DNA of 64,000 nt from an uncultured Collinsella sp. (GTDB taxonomy: Bacteria > Actinomycetota > Coriobacteriia > Coriobacteriales > Coriobacteriaceae): the NCBI GenBank assembly GCA_900541015.1, contig UQIB01000005.1, forward strand, positions 1-64,000, written 5' to 3'. Both the position numbers and the translations under genes were made by a program. Position 1 is the stretch's first letter, and each line of letters opens with the position of its first letter. Shown in pieces: positions 1 to 8,741 of the stretch. The notes beneath the pieces were generated by a model. The model was not told the DNA's origin, searched no databases, and saw only the letters and a list, made by a program, of their open reading frames with translations.

Positions 1-43
1 GATATACGCCGTGATGCGCGACCGGGTGCCCTACCGGGAGTAG
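1..43 (+). CDS. 3' end of a truncated upstream gene
   Basis: Only the last 13 codons are inside the window, ending in TAG at 41-43; the visible C-terminus reads IYAVMRDRVPYRE. Ends of this kind (AV-L/M-RD-x-x-PY) are common in IS110-type transposases, and the following segment 48-75, with TTGACAAAAC and a TATAGGA block, would fit an insertion-sequence end. The evidence is too short to be sure; this is a weak inference from C-terminal similarity only. Confidence 0.4.
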   Translation, partial: IYAVMRDRVPYRE

Positions 44-204
44 CCCCGACGGTTGACAAAACTATAGGAACACCCAATGACTAGTCAAAAATGGGCCATG
101 TGTCCCAGTTGTGGAGACTCCTTGAGCCGTCTGGGTATCGCGAAGGATCGCGCACTCCCCCATCATCAAAAGTGACACACGCTACCAGTTGATGGGAGGC
201 AGCC

Positions 205-942
205 ATGGGCTTCTTTGACAAGATGTTCGAGAAGAAAGAGTGCGCGATTTGCGGTACCGAGCTGGGACTTCTAGGTAAGACAAAAATCAATGAGGGCTAC
301 CTGTGCAAAGAGTGCGCCGGCAAGCTCTCCCCCTACTTTCACGGCTATCGCTCCAGCACCGCGGACGATATCCGTGAGCAACTCGCCTACCGCGAGGCCA
401 ACGCCGAGCGCCTGTCTTCGTTCAACCCCACGCGCACGCTTTCTGCCGGGCGCACCAATATTATGCTCGATGAAGACGCGGGCCTGCTGATCATCACTTC
501 GCAGAGCCGCTGGCGCGACGCCAATCCCGACATCATCGAGTTCTCGCAGGTACTCGGCTGCGATATGGATATCGACGAGCAACGCACCGAGATCTATCGC
601 GAGACCAAGGACGGCGAGCGCGAGAGCTACAACCCGCCGCGCTACGACCTGGATTACGACTTTAATCTGACCATCCACGTCAACACGCCGTACTTTACCG
701 AGATCAACCTGCGCGTGAACGACTCCACCATCGATCAGCGCGGCTCCATCGAATATCGCGAGGCCAAGCGCCAGGCAACCGAAGTCCGCGATGCGCTGGT
801 GCAGCTGCGCCAGGAGACGCGCGACAGCGTCGTGGCCGCCAAGGCCCCCAAGACCGCGGTGACCTGCCCCTTCTGCGGAGCCACCACCATTCCCGATGCC
901 AGTGGGCGCTGCGAATACTGCGGCGGCGCCATCGGCGCATAG
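205..942 (+). CDS. DUF4428-like zinc-ribbon protein
   Basis: A 245-residue soluble protein with a zinc site at each end. Residues ~10-45 have CAICG..L and YLCKECAGKL, the CxxC...CxxC pattern of the DUF4428 family. The C-terminus (~219-242) has a second ribbon, CPFCG...CEYCGG. The middle (~85-200) is acidic and beta-rich, without a recognised enzyme motif. The start ATG at 205 follows the Shine-Dalgarno GGGAGG. It is first in a same-strand operon with two more zinc-ribbon proteins and a lipoprotein (25-bp gap to the next gene). Function is not established; a scaffold or sensor at the membrane together with the SPFH partner is an inference from context. Confidence 0.75.
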   Translation: MGFFDKMFEKKECAICGTELGLLGKTKINEGYLCKECAGKLSPYFHGYRSSTADDIREQLAYREANAERLSSFNPTRTLSAGRTNIMLDEDAGLLIITSQSRWRDANPDIIEFSQVLGCDMDIDEQRTEIYRETKDGERESYNPPRYDLDYDFNLTIHVNTPYFTEINLRVNDSTIDQRGSIEYREAKRQATEVRDALVQLRQETRDSVVAAKAPKTAVTCPFCGATTIPDASGRCEYCGGAIGA

Positions 943-966
943 CCTCCGGCAGCGAAAGGACCAATC

Positions 967-2289
967 ATGGCCTTCGAGAGCGTCAACTATCAATGCCCCG
1001 CGTGTGGCGGCCCCCTTCACTTTGCCAGTGCCGAGCAAAAGCTCGTCTGCGACTACTGCGATTCTCGTTTTGAAGTCGAAGAAGTCGAGGCCCTCTATCG
1101 CGAGCGCCAGGACAAGGCCGATGCCAAAGCCGATGCGGTAGCCGCGGCTCCCAAACCTGCTGCCGACGATGCCGTGCAGGAGCTGGCTCAAAACGCCGGC
1201 TACATCTGCTCGTCGTGCGGTGCCGAGCTGGTCTCGGACGGCACCGTCGCCGTTACCACCTGTCCGTACTGCGGCAACTCTGCCGTGGCACCCGGCCAGC
1301 TCTCGGGCGACTTCTCGCCCGACCTGGTGATTCCGTTTAAGCTCGGGCGCGACGACGTCACGGCCGCACTCAAGGAACACTACAAGGGCAAGATCTTGCT
1401 GCCCAAGAGCTTTGTCACCGGCAACCACATCGACGAGGTCCAAGGTGTCTACGTGCCGTTTTGGCTCTACGGCGCCCGCGTTGACGGCGAAGTGTGCTTT
1501 GATGCGACCAACGAGACCGTGACTGAGGAATCCGATCGCACCGTCACGACCACCGACCACTACGACGCCTACCGTAAGGGCAATATCTCGTTTGAGCGCG
1601 TGCCCGTCGACGGATCGTCCAAGATGCCCGACGGCCATATGGACGCCATCGAGCCGTTTGACTACGACGCGCTGCGCCCGTTTTCGGTCGCGTATATGCC
1701 CGGCTACATCGCCAACCGCTACGACGAGGATTGCGAAACCTGCAAGGCGCGCGCCGAGCGTCGTATGGAGGAGAGCACGATCTCGGCCCTGCGCGAGACT
1801 GTTGTCGACGAATATGACGATGCCACGGTCGAAAGCAAGCAGCTCGACTACACCTGGGAAGACAGCGACTACGCCCTGTTCCCCGTCTGGATGCTCTCCA
1901 CCTCGTGGAACGGCAAGAGCTACCTGTTTGCCATGAACGGCCAGACCGGTCGCATGGTCGGCGAGCTCCCCTGCTCCAAGTCCAAGCTCGCCATCGCCTC
2001 GGTGCTGTTCTTTGTGATCGGGTTTGTCCTCTCCCAGATTCTCTTTATGGGTGGGAACGCCTTCGATCCGGACTACCTCACCTTTGATGTCGAGGGCATC
2101 CTCATCAACATCGTCGCGCCGTTGATCATCGTGGCCATCGCAGACGTGCTGCTGGTGGGCCAGCTCAAGACGGCCAACGAGGCCACCCACGCCGATTGCT
2201 ACTGTGGCGAGCTCGACCTGACCGAGAAGCACGACACCTTCAGCCACACCGAGACCACCGTTGTCATGAAGGACAACAAGGACGATTAG
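967..2289 (+). CDS. TFIIB-type zinc-ribbon membrane protein (YdjG-like)
   Basis: A 440-residue protein with two N-terminal zinc ribbons: CPACGGPL...CDYC at ~10-35 and CSSCG...CPYCG at ~80-105. A central domain (~115-335) follows. Two hydrophobic segments lie near ~340-360 (IASVLFFVIGFVLSQILF) and ~378-398 (INIVAPLIIVAIADVLLV), and the tail is polar. The architecture (double ribbon, globular domain, membrane segments) matches Bacillus subtilis YdjG, which together with YdjH recruits the SPFH protein YdjI and the PspA paralogue YdjF to the membrane. An SPFH/zinc-ribbon gene follows 48 bp downstream, as in ydjG-ydjI. No pspA-like gene is visible here. The family assignment is good; a stress role is inferred. 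Confidence 0.75.
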   Translation: MAFESVNYQCPACGGPLHFASAEQKLVCDYCDSRFEVEEVEALYRERQDKADAKADAVAAAPKPAADDAVQELAQNAGYICSSCGAELVSDGTVAVTTCPYCGNSAVAPGQLSGDFSPDLVIPFKLGRDDVTAALKEHYKGKILLPKSFVTGNHIDEVQGVYVPFWLYGARVDGEVCFDATNETVTEESDRTVTTTDHYDAYRKGNISFERVPVDGSSKMPDGHMDAIEPFDYDALRPFSVAYMPGYIANRYDEDCETCKARAERRMEESTISALRETVVDEYDDATVESKQLDYTWEDSDYALFPVWMLSTSWNGKSYLFAMNGQTGRMVGELPCSKSKLAIASVLFFVIGFVLSQILFMGGNAFDPDYLTFDVEGILINIVAPLIIVAIADVLLVGQLKTANEATHADCYCGELDLTEKHDTFSHTETTVVMKDNKDD

Positions 2290-2337
2290 CCATTCTGACC
2301 AATACCACCCGGCCTTTGACGAGAAAGGAAGATCACC

Positions 2338-3579
2338 ATGGGACTCTTGAAAGCTGGATTGGGTGCTGCCGGCGGCGTCATGGCCGACCAGTGGAAGGAA
2401 TTTATCTATTGCGAATCGATGCCCGCTGACGTCTTGGCCTGCAAGGGCAGCAAGCGCACCGGCGGCCGCAGCTCCAACACGCGCGGCGAGGACAACGTCA
2501 TCTCCAACGGCTCGGTCATCGCCGTCAACGACGGCCAGGGCATGCTCGTGGTGCAAAACGGCAAGATCATCGAGGTCGCGCTGGAGCCTGGCGAGTTTGT
2601 CTTTGACACCGGCAGCGAGCCAAGCGTCTTTAGCGGCAACCTGGGCGACTCCATCAAGGAGACGTTCGCCAATATCGGCAGCCGCTTTACCTTTGGCGGC
2701 GACGCGGGCAAGGACCAGCGTGTCTACTTTATCAACACCAAGGAAATCATCGGCAACAAGTACGGCACCGCCTCGCCTGTGCCCTTCCGCGTGGTCGATA
2801 ACAACATCGGCCTGGACGTCGACATCTCCGTGCGCTGCAACGGCGAGTATTCGTACCGCATCACCAACCCGCTGCTGTTCTACACCAACGTATGCGGCAA
2901 CGTGACCGATAGCTACACGCGCGACAAGATCGACAGCCAGCTTAAATCCGAGCTGCTCACCGCCCTGCAGCCCGCCTTTGCCAAGATCTCGGAGATGGGC
3001 ATCCGCTACAGTGCCATCCCTGGCCACACCACCGAGCTCGCCCGCGCGCTCAACGAGGTCCTCTCGGCCGACTGGCGCGACCTGCGCGGCGTCGAGATCG
3101 TGAGCTTTGGCGTCAACTCCATCGCCGCCTCGCAAGAGGACGAGCAGATGATCAAGGACCTGCAGAAGGCCGCGGTCATGCGCGATCCCACCATGGCAGC
3201 CGCCAACATCGCCAGCGCTCAGAGCGATGCGATGCGCGCAGCAGCCGCCAACCCCAACGGCGCGATGGCCGGCTTTATGGGCATGGGCATGGCAGGCGGC
3301 ATGGGCGGCATGAACGCCAGCCAGCTGTTCGCCGCCGGCCAGGCACAGCAGCAGGCTGCCCCACAGCCGGCTCCGACACCCGCCCCCGCACCGGCTCCCG
3401 CCGCTGCCCCTGCGGCCGGCACGTGGACCTGCAGTTGCGGTGCCACCAACACCGGCAAGTTCTGCCCCGAGTGTGGCAGCCCCGCACCCGCCCCGGCACC
3501 GACCAAGTGGTTCTGTCCCAACTGCGGCAGCGAAAACGGCGGCAAGTTCTGCAGCAACTGCGGAACGCCCAGGCCCTAG
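2338..3579 (+). CDS. SPFH-domain protein with C-terminal zinc ribbons (YdjI-like)
   Basis: 413 residues. Positions ~20-290 form an SPFH (band-7-like, 'virion core protein') domain, recognisable from the VVQNGKI...EPGEFVFDT start and the PVPFRVVDNN..LDVDISVRCNG core. Then come an Ala/Met/Gly-rich stretch (~300-335) and a Pro/Ala linker (~345-365). Two closely spaced zinc ribbons follow: WTCSCGA..FCPECG and WFCPNCG..FCSNCG. This is the YdjI plan. SPFH proteins oligomerise at membranes. No transmembrane segment is visible, so the upstream YdjG-like protein would be its anchor (inference). Shine-Dalgarno GAAAGGAAG precedes the ATG. The same-strand context indicates one transcript ending at the terminator at 4555. 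Confidence 0.8.
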   Translation: MGLLKAGLGAAGGVMADQWKEFIYCESMPADVLACKGSKRTGGRSSNTRGEDNVISNGSVIAVNDGQGMLVVQNGKIIEVALEPGEFVFDTGSEPSVFSGNLGDSIKETFANIGSRFTFGGDAGKDQRVYFINTKEIIGNKYGTASPVPFRVVDNNIGLDVDISVRCNGEYSYRITNPLLFYTNVCGNVTDSYTRDKIDSQLKSELLTALQPAFAKISEMGIRYSAIPGHTTELARALNEVLSADWRDLRGVEIVSFGVNSIAASQEDEQMIKDLQKAAVMRDPTMAAANIASAQSDAMRAAAANPNGAMAGFMGMGMAGGMGGMNASQLFAAGQAQQQAAPQPAPTPAPAPAPAAAPAAGTWTCSCGATNTGKFCPECGSPAPAPAPTKWFCPNCGSENGGKFCSNCGTPRP

Positions 3580-3660
3580 CCCCTCTACCTGGTAATTGGC
3601 GGGGAGGTCCGCCACCCCCGCATTTGCTTCTATGGGTTTCGTTCGATAAAGGAGGACACC

Positions 3661-4503
3661 ATGAAGACAACGTTCAAAAAGTCCGTACTCGCATTTCTGA
3701 CATGCGTCCTGGCGCTCGCCTTTGCCCTGACGGGCTGCAGCGGCGGCGGCAAGGACCCCAAGGCCAACTTCGTCGGCAGCTGGCAGTACTCGGGTGGAAC
3801 CTTGGACGGCGAAGAGCTCACCGATGAGTACATGGATATGCTCAAGGAGTGGGGCCTCAACTGTATCCTGATTCTCGACGAAGACGGTACGGGCGTCCTC
3901 GACATGTTCCTTGAGGTCGCCGATCTGAAATGGGAGGCCAAGGACGCCACCACCGTAACGATTACCGCCGAAGATGAGTCGCACGACCTGAAGCTCAAGG
4001 ACGACAAGCTCGTCCTCGAGGTGGAAGGCGACAAGCTTATCTTTACGAAGTCCGACAAGGATCTGTCCGGTACGGTGAAGAAGGATCGCGAGGCGGCCGA
4101 GAAGGAAGAGGAGATCGATGAGGCCGTCGAAGACGACGATGTCCAGAGCGTCGAAATCTCCCCCGCCGTCACCGTCGCCGATGACGATCTGTGCACCATC
4201 ACCATCACCGAGAAGTTCAAGGACGACTGGGGCGACATCGGCTTTGTCGTTAACATCACCAACAAGAGCGACAAGGACCTGACCTTCTACGCTCCTTCCG
4301 GCAAGACCAACGTCAACGGCACCATGAAGGACCCCTGGTTCTCGGCTCACCTGATGCCCGGCACCAACGCCACCGAGGAATTCACGTTCTCGAACGGCGA
4401 GCTTGACAGCCTTGACGACCTGGTCAACACGACCATCGGCATCGACGCCTACCTGACCGATTCCTACGAGGACGTCGCCTCTTACACCGCAACCATCGCG
4501 TAG
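3661..4503 (+). CDS. lipoprotein of unknown function
   Basis: 280 residues with a lipoprotein signal peptide: basic start MKTTFKK, a hydrophobic core, and the lipobox LTGC with the acylated Cys at 26, followed by SGGG. The mature part is highly charged. Residues ~30-135 resemble a small lipocalin-like DUF fold (GSWQYSGGTLDG...). An acidic spacer follows (~136-160), then a second beta domain (~165-280) that looks like an Ig-like or DUF-type extracellular domain. Shine-Dalgarno AAAGGAGG lies just before the ATG. Last gene of the zinc-ribbon/SPFH operon, followed 50 bp later by a strong terminator. It may be an extracytoplasmic partner of the module, but nothing in the sequence proves that. Confidence 0.75.
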   Translation: MKTTFKKSVLAFLTCVLALAFALTGCSGGGKDPKANFVGSWQYSGGTLDGEELTDEYMDMLKEWGLNCILILDEDGTGVLDMFLEVADLKWEAKDATTVTITAEDESHDLKLKDDKLVLEVEGDKLIFTKSDKDLSGTVKKDREAAEKEEEIDEAVEDDDVQSVEISPAVTVADDDLCTITITEKFKDDWGDIGFVVNITNKSDKDLTFYAPSGKTNVNGTMKDPWFSAHLMPGTNATEEFTFSNGELDSLDDLVNTTIGIDAYLTDSYEDVASYTATIA

Positions 4504-4554
4504 CGGCACGTAACATCAGCCGCGGATTGGCGGACACATCCGCGCACACCAGAC

Positions 4555-4592
4555 GGGGCCGCAGGAGTTGATCCTGCGGCCCCGTCGTTTTT
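4555..4592 (+). terminator. rho-independent terminator of the zinc-ribbon/SPFH operon
   Basis: A perfect 12-bp stem (GGGGCCGCAGGA / TCCTGCGGCCCC) with a 5-nt loop is followed by GTCGTTTTT. It lies 50 bp after the lipoprotein stop and also separates it from the convergent regulator gene. Confidence 0.9.
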
Positions 4593-4612
4593 ATGCCGAT
4601 ACGCAACGAGCG

Positions 4613-5233
4613 TTAGCGCTCCATGTTGGGAACGATGCTGCCCTCGGTCACCGCATGCACGGCCAGGCGCATGATGTTGTCGTAGCCGGTCTTGCTCAGG
4701 ATCTGCGAGATGCGACGCTTGATGGTGCCCTCGCTCATAAACAGCTCGGCCGCGATCTCGCGGCGGCTTTTGCCCTCGCAGGCAAGGCGCAAAATCGATA
4801 GCTCGACATCGTCGAGAGCTGCCGTGCCCGAAAAAATGCTCTCGGGCGGCTTGGGAAACGTGCAATAGCCCGCCAGCGTGGAGCGCATCACGGCGAACAG
4901 CTCGTCGATACCGACGTTCTTGTACACAAAGCTATCGACGCCCGCCTCGCGCGCCTGATCGACAAAGGTGATCTCGGGCATGCCGGTCATGATAATGATG
5001 CGGCACTCGGGCAGTTGCTCCTTGATGCGCGCCGCCGCCACGATGCCGTTGGAATCATGCTCGGTGCAGACGTCCATCAGTATCATGTCCGGGCGCTCCC
5101 TGAGCGCGACACCTAAGGCCTCGGAGGCATCGGCGATCGAGGAAACAACGGTCATATCGGGCTGGTCGCCAACGGAGCGTGCCAGGCTCTCGCGCGGGAT
5201 GGCCTGGTCTTCGACTATAAGGACGCGAATCAT
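4613..5233 (-). CDS. LuxR/NarL-family response regulator
   Basis: 206 residues: a receiver domain (~1-120) with acidic pocket E8-D9, phospho-acceptor D54 (ILMD) and a conserved Lys near 105, then a LuxR-type helix-turn-helix (~140-200, REIAAELFMSEGTIKRRIS). The ATG overlaps the stop of the upstream histidine kinase (ATGA), so the two are translationally coupled and form a cognate pair. Targets are unknown. The HTH reads TIKRRIS rather than the usual TV(K/R)NHIS, a divergence shared by some actinobacterial regulators. Confidence 0.9.
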   Translation of the reverse strand: MIRVLIVEDQAIPRESLARSVGDQPDMTVVSSIADASEALGVALRERPDMILMDVCTEHDSNGIVAAARIKEQLPECRIIIMTGMPEITFVDQAREAGVDSFVYKNVGIDELFAVMRSTLAGYCTFPKPPESIFSGTAALDDVELSILRLACEGKSRREIAAELFMSEGTIKRRISQILSKTGYDNIMRLAVHAVTEGSIVPNMER

Positions 5234-6729
5234 GAGCTTCTCCTTTGGACCGTGGCGTTGGAGCCCAGCGGGATGGACACCTCAAGCGTAAAGGGCGGGG
5301 CGGCGTGGACCTCCAGGCTGCCGCCCAAATCTTGTGCGACACGCCTCATACCAGGGATACCCGTTCCCTCGCGATACGATACGGGGGCCGGGGACCCGTC
5401 GTTAGAAATCGTCATGCGCGCGACGGCGCCAGCATCTGCCCCCTCCTGCCACAGGCGCACGTGGACCCGATGCGCCTGCGCATGCTTGGTGGCGTTGGTC
5501 GAGGCCTCGCGGATAATCTGCAAAAAGGCCGCCGCAACACGCGCGTCCTCAGGCAGCGCCCCCTCTACATCAATCTGCACGCTCACCAGGCCAAAGGCAT
5601 GAATGATATCGCCAAGCTGCTCTGCCGGCTCGCTGTCGCCGCCGCTGCGCAAGTCGTCGGAGATTGAGCGCAGCAACGGATCGATCTGCTCGATCGACTC
5701 GTCGTCCAGGCGCCCCTCCTCCAAATAGCGATGGAGGATGGACAGGCGCTGCCCGATCACATCGTGAACGCGGGCGCGCATACGTAGGCAGGCCGCATTG
5801 TCGGCAACTTTTTTGACTTCTTCGATCTGGGCTTGGAGCTCTTGGCCCGCAAGCTCAAGCAGGTGGTTGGCTTGCGCCAAGCGGTCATGAGCATGCGCGT
5901 ACTCTGTCACATCAAGACCGATAATGCGCTCGAACGAACGGCCCGAAACCATAACACGATCGCACACAAATAGGCGAATCTCGGCGGGAGAGACCTCGAC
6001 CACCGCCCGCGCCTCGCCAAAGCGGTCCAGATTAATCCGCACACGGTTCCTGCTGCTTTCGGGCATTTGCATGCTAAGTTTGCGCAGGTCGTTCCACGTG
6101 CTGCTCATGTCGCGTAGATCGGTTGGCATATGAAGCTCCACCAGGTTTTTACGCATGCAGCGGTTCATGAGCAGCGGACGGCCCCTCGGGTCTAGATACA
6201 GGATGCCCACGGGAATCACGTTGATGGTCTCGATCGTCGAGAACGTGGTGATATCCTCTTGGCGGTTACGGACGTCCATCAAGAGCGCCGCGATGGAACG
6301 GAACAGGAAGAACGCTCCCTCTGCGATAAGGACAACGGTCCACGCCAAGCCCATGGCAAAAACCACCGGCGGTGTAACGGCGACAACAAGCAGCAGCTCG
6401 ACCAGCATGACGGGGCGACGATAGTGCACCATAAGCACCACGCCACAGGCAAAGATCGCGGCATTGAGCCACAACGCTCCGCCCATTGCCCTGGCGCAAA
6501 CGTCAAGCGGCGCCACCAGATGCGAGCCAGACGACGCGAACAGGATAAGCGCCGAAATCATCAGATGAAGCACAAGGCTCGCCTCGTAGGCGCAAATCAC
6601 CTTACGGTTATAGGACGAGCGGCGCGACGCGATAAGCGGAACGTGAATGGTCTGCAAGCACGCCGCCAGGGCAAAGGCCACGTCGAGCGCAACAATTTGA
6701 GGAAGGATGAGCGAAATCTGCATCGTCAC
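5230..6729 (-). CDS. membrane histidine kinase (HisKA_3/HATPase family)
   Basis: 499 residues. About six hydrophobic segments (~5-165) form a membrane sensor region. A PAS-like segment (~170-275; VIPVGILYLDPRGRPLLMN) comes next, then a short coiled coil (~285-315), the HisKA_3 dimerisation helix with phospho-acceptor His322 (RMRARVHDVIGQRL), and an ATPase domain (N-box REASTNATKHA at ~407, then SNDGSP and GTGIPGMRRV). It phosphorylates the LuxR-type regulator encoded immediately downstream, with a 4-bp overlap. Its own start also overlaps the stop of the upstream membrane protein, making a three-gene coupled unit. The signal sensed is unknown. Confidence 0.88.
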   Translation of the reverse strand: MTMQISLILPQIVALDVAFALAACLQTIHVPLIASRRSSYNRKVICAYEASLVLHLMISALILFASSGSHLVAPLDVCARAMGGALWLNAAIFACGVVLMVHYRRPVMLVELLLVVAVTPPVVFAMGLAWTVVLIAEGAFFLFRSIAALLMDVRNRQEDITTFSTIETINVIPVGILYLDPRGRPLLMNRCMRKNLVELHMPTDLRDMSSTWNDLRKLSMQMPESSRNRVRINLDRFGEARAVVEVSPAEIRLFVCDRVMVSGRSFERIIGLDVTEYAHAHDRLAQANHLLELAGQELQAQIEEVKKVADNAACLRMRARVHDVIGQRLSILHRYLEEGRLDDESIEQIDPLLRSISDDLRSGGDSEPAEQLGDIIHAFGLVSVQIDVEGALPEDARVAAAFLQIIREASTNATKHAQAHRVHVRLWQEGADAGAVARMTISNDGSPAPVSYREGTGIPGMRRVAQDLGGSLEVHAAPPFTLEVSIPLGSNATVQRRSS

Positions 6730-8609
6730 TCATCCGCCCTCGGCATCAAGACGATCATGCGCAGCTGGCCGGGCTCGCCCTCAAAGCGGTATGCCACGTT
6801 GCGCCCTTGCAGAGCGCTTTCGAGCTCTTGCGCAGCGGGCGTCTGCGAAAGATCTTCATCATCGTTGGAAAAAAGCGTGGCACGCAGCTCGACACTGCAT
6901 CGGTCATGGTCGCCCAAGTGATACATAAGCGCCGGATGGTCGGTGGTGTAGGCAAAAAACGCAAAGTCATACACGCAGTCGTATAGGGCGCTTACCGTAC
7001 TGGCGTGCATCGGGCGCCGTATGGCGATAATCGAGGCGCAATCGATATCGATGGTGCGCAGGTCGCTTGCGAGCTCGTTGGCAATGAGCTGAATGCGGTC
7101 GCGATCAAAACCGCTCTCCCCGTGCTGTGCCAACGTGAGCGACCCCTTGCGCTTGCAATAGGCGACGAGCATCTTGGCGCGCTGCAGCATGCGATAACGC
7201 TCGTGCGAAGATGCTTCGTCGGTCAACGGCGGCAGCGAGCTCAGCAGGTCGTACATCCCTTCGAGCGCGCGGGCAAGCGCTTGGTCCACGTCTTGGACCA
7301 GCAAGGTCTCGGCTTCTTGATCTGCCAAATGCGTCTTAAGGTCGTAGTCGGCGGCGAGCAGCTCGTTTTGACGCTGCAGCTCCATGCGACGATGCGCCAG
7401 TTCACGGTTAAGCTCGTTGAGCTCCGACGCGTCTTGGGCAAGCAGCGCCGATCCGCCCAGCAGCGGAAAGGCACGGTACATCACATCGGGGTCGGACGCC
7501 ACGGCAAAGGCATGGGCGCGGCCGTGCTCCTGGGTCCGCAACTCCTCGCGCACGCCTACCGGCATTGGCTTTGACACCGGCGTGGCATAGACCTCCTGCA
7601 GGTCGCGCGTTAGAACTTTGAGGTCGAGCGGCAAGGTGTCGAAGATGCCGGCGATGTCGTGATACGACGGAATGACACCGCAATCGAGACAGATTTCCAT
7701 CGCCACCACGCACAGGACGCAATAGACGAGCGAAAAGTTGAGCCTCCATGCCCAGGGCACGCGCAACGCATACGAGATGGCAAAGAATGCGCCACCCAGC
7801 AGTACGAGCGCCGCCGTGCCCGAAAAACGCTGGATGCGAAAGGACGAGGACCGACCAACCAGGATAAAAAAGGCCACGAAGTTAAAGGCCGTCCACACTA
7901 AGACAGCGAAATAACCCCAGCCGTACGTGTAATCGTTGCTCCAGGTGTCGCTTGTACGGTCAAAGCGGAAGACCTGCTGGTGAAAATCGTTGGTGAGCAC
8001 AAATCCGATAAGCAGGATGGCCACAATCCACAGCGCAACGCAGTAGCGGCGACCCAGGCGGTGTTGCTCCAGGCCCGCAAGGCGCAGGCCACACAACTGG
8101 TAGAGCAGCGGAATGAGCGTCATGGGCACGTAGTACAGGTACCACAGCACGGTGGCATAGAACGGCGTGAACGACTTGTACTTGAGAATGACTTCGATCA
8201 TCCACAGGGTGCAGATGGTGGCGATGGCAACAAGGCGGCGGCGCAACACATAGTCCAAACAGCGCAGATAGACCGATACGCCCCAAATTGAAAATACTAT
8301 TGCGGCGACAAGCAGCGGGAGAGAGCTCGAATGGACGAGCGCATCCACGACCTCTTCGGACACCTCGCTATGGGCGGGCACGGCGTTGGAAAGTTTGGGG
8401 TCGAAGGCGAACAGCGACGGCAAGACTGCCAAAAGCATGAGGAACAGCGCGGTGATGACACCGGCGATAGCAAAGACGCGGTGGCGGTACACCTGATGTG
8501 TTATGCCAACAAGGAATCGCGGCATGGCGAAGAGCCTGCCACCCCTGGGATCCGCAACCGGCGCGGTCCGGGCGGCCGCGTGGCCGATATGTCGCTCGCG
8601 GGTACCCAT
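6726..8609 (-). CDS. 7TM-type membrane sensor protein coupled to a two-component system
   Basis: About 627 residues from ATG 8609; ATG 8525 (start MPRFLVG) has a better purine-rich leader and is an alternative. The N-terminal ~330 residues have about eight hydrophobic segments, like the N-terminal 7TM sensor region of some histidine kinases. The C-terminal half (~350-620) has a coiled-coil segment (LNELNRELAHRRMELQRQNE) and a mixed alpha/beta region in the position of a kinase core. I see no phospho-acceptor His box, N-box or G-box, so it is either a very degenerate kinase or a sensor that works through the kinase encoded next (4-bp overlap). The sequence from 8610 upstream contains TACACT 14 nt before ATG 8609. 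Confidence 0.75.
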   Translation of the reverse strand: MGTRERHIGHAAARTAPVADPRGGRLFAMPRFLVGITHQVYRHRVFAIAGVITALFLMLLAVLPSLFAFDPKLSNAVPAHSEVSEEVVDALVHSSSLPLLVAAIVFSIWGVSVYLRCLDYVLRRRLVAIATICTLWMIEVILKYKSFTPFYATVLWYLYYVPMTLIPLLYQLCGLRLAGLEQHRLGRRYCVALWIVAILLIGFVLTNDFHQQVFRFDRTSDTWSNDYTYGWGYFAVLVWTAFNFVAFFILVGRSSSFRIQRFSGTAALVLLGGAFFAISYALRVPWAWRLNFSLVYCVLCVVAMEICLDCGVIPSYHDIAGIFDTLPLDLKVLTRDLQEVYATPVSKPMPVGVREELRTQEHGRAHAFAVASDPDVMYRAFPLLGGSALLAQDASELNELNRELAHRRMELQRQNELLAADYDLKTHLADQEAETLLVQDVDQALARALEGMYDLLSSLPPLTDEASSHERYRMLQRAKMLVAYCKRKGSLTLAQHGESGFDRDRIQLIANELASDLRTIDIDCASIIAIRRPMHASTVSALYDCVYDFAFFAYTTDHPALMYHLGDHDRCSVELRATLFSNDDEDLSQTPAAQELESALQGRNVAYRFEGEPGQLRMIVLMPRADE

Positions 8610-8676
8610 AGTGCTTTTAGTGTACCGACAGATGGGTCGAAAAAGCGGGCCGCATGTCCCAAAATCCGCAGACGGC

Positions 8677-8712
8677 AAGGCGCCCGGCGAGCACATACTC
8701 GCCGGGCGCCTT
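8677..8712. terminator. strong intergenic hairpin between divergent and convergent units
   Basis: A 15-bp perfect GC-rich stem (AAGGCGCCCGGCGAG and its complement) with a 6-nt loop. It lies downstream of the GH1 gene stop (8742, minus strand) and upstream of the sensor gene. There is no long U-tract on either strand, so termination efficiency is uncertain. Confidence 0.55.
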
Positions 8713-8741
8713 GGTTAGGAGGCTACGGTTATCGGGAAAGC

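Noticed and set aside
271..4509. A 1412-codon open frame antisense to the zinc-ribbon/SPFH operon
   Set aside because: Shadow of GC-rich codon usage. The plus-strand genes have clear domains, Shine-Dalgarno sites and a terminator in the plus direction.
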